Positions 8,125-13,677 of a stretch of 14,733 bases of DNA are shown piece by piece. The stretch is from Vulcanimicrobiota bacterium (lineage in GTDB: Bacteria; Eremiobacterota; Eremiobacteria; Baltobacterales; Baltobacteraceae). The stretch lies in assembly GCA_030042755.1 (NCBI GenBank), contig JASHZC010000083.1:1-14733 (forward strand), in the 5' to 3' direction. How positions within the stretch are numbered: position 1 is the stretch's first letter; the number at the start of each line of letters is the position of its first letter. The notes beneath the pieces are model-generated. The model was given only the letters and a program-made list of their open reading frames with translations. It had not been told where the DNA came from and did not search any database. A program made the translations under genes and the position numbers.

Positions 8125-11100
8125 TCATTTGAATCCGCGGGAGGTTGGTTGTCCGAGCGGGTCGAGTTCCGCTTGCGGCACGGGCTCGTCGATCGCGCTC
8201 TGGCGATAGCCTGGGCGGCGACCTTTTCTAATATTGCACGTAAGCGATTTCGATTCGTGAATCGACACGTTTGGATCGAGTGAGATCGGAATGAGCGTGC
8301 CGACCGAATCGCCCCGCGCAAGTGCGACTTGGCTTCCGTAATTGTAGGGTACGCCGATCTGATGGACGCGCTTGCCCCCGACTCGCAGCGGGCGCATGCG
8401 TCCGCTGACGAGTGCGCGCGCTTCCATTTCGCCGAGGGCCGTCGAGATCGTCACCCAGTCGCCGCTTTTGATACCCTTCTCGACGGCGATGTCGGGATCG
8501 ATTTCGCAAAACGCGGATGGCTGCAATTCGGCCAGCCACGGAACGTAGCGCGTCATGATCCCGGACATTTCGGTGATTCGGTACGTCGTGAGTACGTGCG
8601 GGAATGCCTCGTCGATCGCCTGGTTGTAGGGATTATCGGGCCGGTCGTAGGTGCCGAACACGGGACTGCTTTGCTGAGCGTAGAGTTCGTTGTGCACGAC
8701 CGATTGCTGTGGTTCGTAGTGCGTGGGGAACGGCCCGTCTTTGAGACCGCCGTGCGGTACGAAGAGCTGTGCGACGCCCTCCGTCATCATGATGAACGGA
8801 TCGGCGCCGGAATGATGATCCATACCTTTTGCGTCGGGATTTCCCGGCGTGGACGGCGCTTTGTTCTTCGGGAAGTCGGGAACGTCTATTCCGGTCCACT
8901 CACCTTTGCTCGCGTCCCACCACACGTATTTTTTACGCTCGCTCCACGGATTGCCGTCGGGATCGGCTGACGCGCGATTGTAGAGCGTACGCCGGTTCGC
9001 CGGCCAGGCGAAGCCCCAATTGGGAGCAGTGTACGGACCGCTCGCGTCACGGCTTCGCGCGCGGTTGGTCGTTTTATCCGGACAAACGCCGGTGTAGATC
9101 CAGCCGCCGGACGCAGTCGAGCCGTCATCCTTTAAGTCGGCGAACGCGGCGACTTGTTCGCCGGTTTCCGTGTAATAGCCATTGATTTCTTGCAGTACTT
9201 TGAGCGCCGACGGCTCGCCTTTTCCGCGTTCGTGGGCATCGTCGTGCTCGTAGTCCCAGGTCATATGGAGAATCGGGCGATCCTTCGGATCGGTCGAACC
9301 CGCATAGAGTTCTTTGATTCGCTTGGCAAGCCAGTTGAAATACCACAGGTCGCTCTTTGACTCGCCGGCCGGGTCGACAGCTTTGTCGTGCCACTGCAAG
9401 AGGCGGCTGGTTTGCGTCATCGTGCCTTCCTTTTCGAGCACGGTGGCGGCGGGGAGGAAGAACACTTCGGTCGCGATCTTCGAAGGCTCTGCGCCTTCGC
9501 GGCGCCAGAACGACACCGTTTCGTTATCGTAACTGTCGATGTTGACCACCCACTCCAAACGCTCCATCGCAGCCTTGACGAGCTCGGCGTTCTGACCCGA
9601 GGCGCCGGGGTTTTGCCCGATGACGAAATAGCCTTTGACGGTGCCGTCCTTCATGGCGAACGTCGTAGGCAACATTGAATGATCGCCGATGAGCTGCGGA
9701 AGATATTCGTAGCAATACTCGTTCTCGGCCGTAGCGTGCTCGCCATAAAACGCTTTGAGCAGCGATACGATGTACTTTGGCATGTTCGACCACCATCCGG
9801 TGGGCCGGGCATGATTTCTCAACCATCCCGCTATCGTCTGCTCGTCGCGTAATGCTGAAGGCTGCGGAAGATACCCGGGCAGCAGGTCGTACAACGTCGC
9901 GATATCGGTCGCGCCTTGGATGTTGGCGTGGCCGCGCAGCGCCATGATGCCGCCGCCGGGGCGGCCCATGTTGCCAAGCAGAGCCTGCAAGATTGCCGCA
10001 GTCCGGATGAACTGCACGCCGTTGGAATGCTGCGTCCAACCCACCGCGTACGCAAATGCCGTAGTCCGCTCGCGCCCGCTGTTCGCTGCAAGCAGATCGG
10101 CGATTCGCAAGAACTGCTCGCGCGAGATACCGCAAATGCGCTCGACCATTTCAGGCGTATAGCGTGAGAAATGGCGGCGAAGCACGTTCAGAATGCAGCG
10201 CTCGTTTTGCATCGTCGGATCGGTGACGATGTGCCCGTGTTCGTCGTGTTCGAAAGCCCACGAGCTGAATCCGTATAGGTTGAGCTGCTCGTTGAAGCCG
10301 GAGAACAGCCCGTCGAGATCCTCGGTGTCCTTGAAATCGGGGCGAACGAGGAATGGCGCGTTGGTGTATGCGGCTACGTACTCTTTGAAATAGCGCTCGT
10401 TGCTCAGCACGTAGTTGATGATGCCGCCCAAAAATGCGATGTCGCTGCCGCTACGCAAGGGAGCGTAGATATCCGCCAGGGCCGACGTACGTGTGAATCG
10501 CGGATCGACGTGGATGATCGTCGCGCCGCGCTCCTTGGCTTGCATGACGAAACGAAACGCAACGGGATGCGCCTCCGCAAAGTTCGAGCCTTCAATGAGA
10601 ATGCAATCTGCGTTTGCAAGGTCGGGGACCCAGACCGTCGCGCCGCCGCGACCGAACGAGGTGCCGAGACCCGGCACCGTCGAGGAGTGTCATATTCGGG
10701 CTTGGTTTTCGATTGAAACCACGCCGAGCGAGTGCATCAGCTTGCCCAGCATATAGTTTTCTTCGACGCCGAACGTTGCGCCGCCGAGCGAAGCGATGCC
10801 GAGCGTATTATTGACGCGCTTGCCTTCCCACTCCGTGACGAACGTTTCGTCGCGCGTCTTTTTCGTCAATTGCGCGATGCGTTCGAGCGCCCACTCCAGC
10901 GGGCGCTCTTCATAGCGGTCCGAATACGGAGCGCGATATTTCACGGTCGTCCAGCGCGCCTGATTGACGGTCAGTCCGAAGAGCGCCGCTCCCTTTGGAC
11001 AGAGGTGCCCAGCGTTGATCGGGCTCTCCGGGTTGCCCTCGACATCGAGCAGTTTTCCGTCATCGCTTACGTACGCGAGCGTGCTGCATCCGACCGCGCA

Positions 11101-11262
11101 ATATCCGCACAAACTCGTGACTGCCTTCGCACCGCCGATGCGCCCGCGCAGCGCCTTGCTTCGCTCCGAGGCGACGTTTGGCAGCATACCGACGCGTTCT
11201 CGCAGCTCGGTACCATCACGCGGAACGATGGCCTCTAGATCGAAGAGCGTCGTTTTTTTCAC
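8125..11262 (-). CDS. fdhA: Formate dehydrogenase catalytic (alpha) subunit, selenoprotein with in-frame TGA (Sec191)
   Basis: One 1045-residue selenoprotein, not two genes: the reading frame continues through TGA 10690-10692 (Sec191). It oxidises formate to CO2 at a molybdenum or tungsten bis-MGD centre. Visible features: [4Fe-4S] ligands C52, C55, C59 and C88 with following K90; SIENQARI-U191-H192 aligned with FdnG DNQARV-U-H; then TSFGRGGA, EAHPVAFRF, RFTRTSALADIYAPLRSG, VGWTQHSNGVQFIRT, LLGNMGRPGGGIMALRGH and the C-terminal cofactor-binding domain (HVLTTYRITE to GVPYNYG). The collinearity with FdnG/FdoG (about 1015) runs to the end. GTG 11262 is chosen: GGGAG lies 6 nt upstream, and no ATG, GTG or TTG occurs in frame between it and the upstream stop. 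The N-terminus has no twin-arginine motif, unlike FdnG, so a cytoplasmic location is inferred. It starts the fdhA-fdhB-nrfD-fdhD operon. Confidence 0.96.
10660..10678 (-). promoter_or_regulatory. Bacterial SECIS hairpin in fdhA
   Basis: On the mRNA (minus) strand, a perfect 7-bp stem GGUGCCG/CGGCACC encloses the five-base loop GGUCU. It begins 11 nt after the TGA, the same spacing as in E. coli fdhF, and GGUCU is the loop read by SelB in E. coli. The stem can be extended by three pairs (CGA with UCG) past a bulged C. Unlike the E. coli element, the upper stem shows no bulged U. It lies within coding sequence, specifying the residues V-P-G-L-G-T next to the active site. Confidence 0.9.
10690..10692 (-). 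other. Selenocysteine codon (TGA recoded as Sec191)
   Basis: This is the only in-frame TGA between the fdhA start and its end at 8125-8127. It sits between ENQARI and a conserved His, the position of selenocysteine (or cysteine) ligating Mo/W in formate dehydrogenases. A SECIS hairpin follows 11 nt downstream. Confidence 0.94.
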
Positions 11263-11268
11263 GCGATT

Positions 11269-11273
11269 CTCCC
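11269..11273 (-). promoter_or_regulatory. Ribosome binding site of fdhA
   Basis: GGGAG on the minus strand, 6 nt before GTG 11262-11260. It fixes the fdhA start and hence the absence of a Tat leader. Confidence 0.7.
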
Positions 11274-11290
11274 GTTCTGATTGCTTACCT

Positions 11291-11320
11291 AAAACGGAGC
11301 CGCTCCGGCGAGCGGCTCCG
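11291..11320 (-). terminator. Intrinsic terminator (or attenuator) between the OFA transporter gene and fdhA
   Basis: An 11-bp perfect inverted repeat (11295-11305 with 11310-11320, four-base loop) is followed on the minus strand by TTTT at 11294-11291. It starts about 25 nt after the transporter stop. The tail is short, so termination may be partial. On the plus strand the same hairpin is followed by CTCTATTTTA, so it could also act against antisense transcription. Only 28 nt separate the T tract from the fdhA start, leaving no room for a full promoter downstream of it. Confidence 0.8.
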
Positions 11321-11344
11321 CTCTATTTTACCCGAACCCGGCTG

Positions 11345-12685
11345 TTACGCCGTTACCGCTTTCGGCTCACCGCCTGGCTTCTTGACGAAGAATGGAATGA
11401 TTGCCGCGACAATCAGCATTACTGCAATCCAATCGAGCGCGGTTGCGTACGAGCCGGTGCGATCCTTGACGAACGCTGCGATGAATGGGCCGACGACGCC
11501 GGCTACGCCCCACGCGGTGAGGATATAGCCGTAGATCTGGCCCATGTACTTCGTACCGAAGAAATCGGCGTTGAACGACGGCATCACGCCGAATCCTCCG
11601 CCGTAGCAGAGCAGAATGATCGCAAAGCAAATCAACACTCCGGCAAGCCCGGCTAGATGGCCGACGGTAAAGAAGATCACGACCTGCACGAGATACATCA
11701 CGGTATACGTCATACCTCGGCCGATGCGATCGGAAATCGAGCCCCAGAAGAAGCGACCGAGGCCGTTGAAGATGGCAATGAGACCGTACCAGAGAGCGGC
11801 CGTTGCTGCGCCGGCACCGCTGAATTCGCTGATCATCGGCACCGCATTTGAAATGATGAAAATACCCGCGGTGACGTTGAGGAACAAGAGCAGCCACAGA
11901 CCGTAGAGCTGTCCCATTCCAAGAGCTTGGCCCGGCGTGAAGCTTGGGCCCTGGGCTGCCGCAACCGCCGTCGCGCCTGCAACGGTGTAGCCATCAGGCG
12001 GATTGCGCAGCGCCGTGGCGCAGAGACCGCCCAAAATGATGAACACGATACCGGAAACGATGAACAAGAGCATGATTCCGTGAACGGAATCGGGCGAGAG
12101 CTGATACGATGCAGGATCGAAGGTCGTTCCCGCCTTGATCGCATCGGCGCGCGCCGTTACGTATTTCAGTGCCGGCTTTGCTGCCCCGCCGTACAGCGCG
12201 AGACGCGTCACGATCTGGTTATAGACGAATGCACCCAGGCCGAAGCCCATCACAACCATGCCGCTTCCGAGTCCTCGGCGATCCGGGAACCACTTGGTGA
12301 CCATCGCGACCGGCGTTACGTACGCCATGCCGTTTCCAAAACCACCGATGACACCGTATGTTAAGTCGAGCCACCACTTGCCAAGCGCTTGCGTTCCGAT
12401 GCCGGCGAGCAAAACGCCGACACCCCACGTGACGACGCCGGCGATCGTTACCGTGCGCGGCCCTACGCGATCTTGCCAGCGCCCACCGAACACCGCTCCC
12501 AAGCCAAGGAAGAAGATTGCGGTTTCAAATGGGATCGTTGCATCTTGCGTGGACCAGTTGAAGCCCGCGATGAGGGAGTTCGTGAAAATGCTCCACGAGT
12601 AGACCGTGCCTAGGCAGAGCATGACGACGATTCCGGCGAGCGCGATACCCCAACGACTACTGGAGGACGCGGAGTTGGAAGCCAT
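11345..12685 (-). CDS. OFA-family MFS transporter (oxalate/formate antiporter-like), probable formate carrier
   Basis: 446 residues with about 12 hydrophobic helices, typical of the MFS. The OFA (oxalate:formate antiporter, TC 2.A.1.11) family is recognised from the N-terminal GTVYSWSIFTNSL segment, GGRWQDRVGPR (68-77) after helix 2, the KWFPDRRGLGSGMVVMGFG segment, GLGRFFWGSISDRIGR (308-323) after helix 8 and the C-terminal YGGGFGVMPSFNADFFGTK. OFA members move small carboxylates; the position just upstream of a formate dehydrogenase operon on the same strand makes formate the likely substrate, which is inference. The loop around residues 163-200, between the fifth and sixth helices, is long and hydrophilic. 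ATG 12685 has an AAGGAG 7 nt upstream. A hairpin terminator follows the gene, so it is either separately transcribed or partly read through into fdhA. Confidence 0.9.
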   Translation of the reverse strand: MASNSASSSSRWGIALAGIVVMLCLGTVYSWSIFTNSLIAGFNWSTQDATIPFETAIFFLGLGAVFGGRWQDRVGPRTVTIAGVVTWGVGVLLAGIGTQALGKWWLDLTYGVIGGFGNGMAYVTPVAMVTKWFPDRRGLGSGMVVMGFGLGAFVYNQIVTRLALYGGAAKPALKYVTARADAIKAGTTFDPASYQLSPDSVHGIMLLFIVSGIVFIILGGLCATALRNPPDGYTVAGATAVAAAQGPSFTPGQALGMGQLYGLWLLLFLNVTAGIFIISNAVPMISEFSGAGAATAALWYGLIAIFNGLGRFFWGSISDRIGRGMTYTVMYLVQVVIFFTVGHLAGLAGVLICFAIILLCYGGGFGVMPSFNADFFGTKYMGQIYGYILTAWGVAGVVGPFIAAFVKDRTGSYATALDWIAVMLIVAAIIPFFVKKPGGEPKAVTA

Positions 12686-12692
12686 TCGGTCT

Positions 12693-12698
12693 CTCCTT
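12693..12698 (-). promoter_or_regulatory. Ribosome binding site of the OFA transporter
   Basis: AAGGAG on the minus strand 7 nt before the ATG, the strongest Shine-Dalgarno site in the window, preceded by a T-rich leader. It suggests efficient translation initiation. Confidence 0.7.
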
Positions 12699-12776
12699 CA
12701 AGCAAAAAAAGCAAAAATGAACGTAGCGGCTTCGGGCCGTTACTGCTAATGATAATCGAGTGTTAAACCCTTGCGC

Positions 12777-12792
12777 ACATCCCCCTGGATGT
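12777..12792. repeat. Short inverted repeat, candidate operator
   Basis: ACATCC and GGATGT form perfect 6-bp arms around a 4-nt spacer (CCCT), about 92 nt upstream of the transporter start. It may bind a dimeric regulator or fold in the leader RNA; no family can be named. Confidence 0.35.
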
Positions 12793-12801
12793 ATTTGGCA
12801 A

Positions 12802-12819
12802 GCCAACCGTTAGGTTGGC
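12802..12819 (-). terminator. Hairpin spanning the stop codon of the small membrane protein gene
   Basis: GCCAACC and GGTTGGC form a perfect 7-bp stem with a 4-nt loop that contains most of the TAA stop on the minus strand. No T tract follows, so it is at best a weak terminator or an RNA-stabilising hairpin at the end of the right-hand operon. Confidence 0.35.
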
Positions 12820-12983
12820 CTCTCATAGGTGCTTGCGATAAACGATAACGCCACGAGCGCGACGAACGCGGCCTCGCGCCCCACCGGTAAGAAGGCAGCC
12901 GCAAGAATCGCGATAGCCAAGCCAATCGGCGCTGCGATTGACCCACCCGTCACGAATTCGAATATACTACGCAGCGCTCGCAC
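12810..12983 (-). CDS. Small two-helix membrane protein (57 aa), unrecognised
   Basis: GTG 12983-12981 preceded by GGGAG with 6-nt spacing opens a 57-residue frame that begins inside the last codons of the COG4280-like gene (17-nt overlap) and ends at TAA 12812-12810. The product begins MRALRSIFEFVTGGS and then has two hydrophobic stretches (about residues 17-33 and 37-53) split by PVGREA, ending in a polar STYERPT. The frame is open further upstream, but that part is an arginine-rich shadow of the neighbour. I recall COG4280-type genes in other high-GC bacteria being followed by a small protein starting with a similar F-x-x-FVxG segment; this is memory, not a search. A role as partner subunit of the adjacent membrane protein is inferred. 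No enzymatic motif is visible. Confidence 0.6.
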   Translation of the reverse strand: MRALRSIFEFVTGGSIAAPIGLAIAILAAAFLPVGREAAFVALVALSFIASTYERPT

Positions 12984-13677
12984 GCTGCACTCCCACCAAC
13001 GCCGCGGCCGCCAGCGCGTATCCGGCGACGAGTGCAAGCAGCGTAGCATCGCCGAGTTCCCACACGATGCCGAGGCCCTCGCCCGTCCAAAAAGTTCCGA
13101 GTGAAAGCAACATAACGCCGACGATTGCTTTGAGCGCATTTTCGGGAACGCGCGCGAGCGGTGCGCGAAGCGCGAGTGCCGCCAGCACGACGGCGCCAAA
13201 CGCCAATAGTGCGCCGCCCACCGACCACGTAATGAGCGCCGGAGCGGTTGCCGCAAACGTGACGACGATGACCGCCACCTCGAGTCCCTCGACGAACACG
13301 CCTTGAAACGCTACAACGAATCCGTGTCCGGCAGTCCGTTCGCGTAACTGCGATACTTCGCGCTCGTAAATGCTTGTCTCGTCGTGCATCGCCTTACGCC
13401 CGGCATAGCGCCAGACCGCCTTGCGCAACCACGCATTGCCGAAAAGCACGAGGAAGAGTCCTGCAACCAATTCGATGCGGCGTAAGGACGCGGCATTCAC
13501 AAGCAGAGGCGATCCCACGCCGACCAAAATGGCGAGCGCGAGCGCCGCTGCAAACGCGCCGCTCAACGCGGAGCGCCAACCTTGCGTAACGCCGACGGCA
13601 AGTACGATCGTCGCGGCTTCGACAAATTCCACCGATGAAGCGACGAACGTTGTCCCCGCGAGTACCAGTGGGTTCAC
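12967..13677 (-). CDS. COG4280-like polytopic membrane protein with duplicated E-x-x-E motifs (FTR1-like)
   Basis: 236 residues with six or seven hydrophobic segments. It looks like the uncharacterised COG4280 membrane proteins: N-terminal SSVEFVEAATIVLAVGVTQGWRS, central LFGNAWLRKAVWRYAGRKAMHDE, second GVFVEGLEVAVIVVTFA, and LARVPENALKAIVGVMLLSLGTFWTGEG near the C-terminus. The two related segments carry E17-F-V-E20 and E130-G-L-E133, comparable to the R-E-x-x-E iron-binding motifs of FTR1 permeases but without the Arg, suggesting a tandemly duplicated transporter, possibly for metal ions. The substrate is not known. GTG 13677-13675 is chosen because it overlaps the phosphoesterase stop (GTGA) and homology starts there; the frame is open to 14268, but the preceding ~197 residues are an arginine-rich shadow of the phosphoesterase gene. 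It overlaps the downstream small membrane protein gene. Confidence 0.8.
   Translation of the reverse strand: MNPLVLAGTTFVASSVEFVEAATIVLAVGVTQGWRSALSGAFAAALALAILVGVGSPLLVNAASLRRIELVAGLFLVLFGNAWLRKAVWRYAGRKAMHDETSIYEREVSQLRERTAGHGFVVAFQGVFVEGLEVAVIVVTFAATAPALITWSVGGALLAFGAVVLAALALRAPLARVPENALKAIVGVMLLSLGTFWTGEGLGIVWELGDATLLALVAGYALAAAALVGVQRASAA
12990..12994 (-). promoter_or_regulatory. Ribosome binding site of the small membrane protein
   Basis: GGGAG on the minus strand, 6 nt before GTG 12983-12981 and inside the upstream coding sequence. It is the main reason for preferring this start over others in the same open frame. Confidence 0.5.

Larger units (their letters stand above)
12686..12809. 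other. Intergenic region upstream of the OFA transporter
   Basis: These 124 nt form the largest gene-free stretch. On the minus strand they hold a hairpin over the preceding stop codon, a 6-bp inverted repeat at 12777-12792, an AT-rich segment with a GATAAT-type repeat around 12745-12757 and a T-rich leader before the ribosome site. No convincing -35/-10 pair was found; a TATCAT on the minus strand lacks a good -35. Confidence 0.5.

Noticed and set aside
7356..8132. 258-residue plus-strand ORF
   Set aside because: It is antisense to the iron-sulfur subunit, with its Cys motifs intact on the minus strand, and has no ribosome site or family resemblance.
8121..8321. A 67-residue N-terminal extension of the iron-sulfur subunit
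   Set aside because: It overlaps the end of fdhA in another frame, is arginine-rich without similarity to the family, and FdnH-like homology starts at ATG 8120.
8329..8970. 213-residue plus-strand ORF
   Set aside because: It is antisense to the C-terminal domain of the formate dehydrogenase and shows only shadow-type composition.
8125..10677. A separate 850-residue formate dehydrogenase gene starting at GTG 10677, with a truncated pseudogene upstream
   Set aside because: The GTG is inside the SECIS stem, has no ribosome site, and the frame is in phase with the upstream part through a TGA at the known selenocysteine position. One selenoprotein explains both parts.
12746..12946. 66-residue minus-strand ORF crossing the spacer upstream of the transporter
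   Set aside because: It lacks hydrophobic or domain features, overlaps the better supported 57-residue membrane protein, and its composition is that of a shadow frame.
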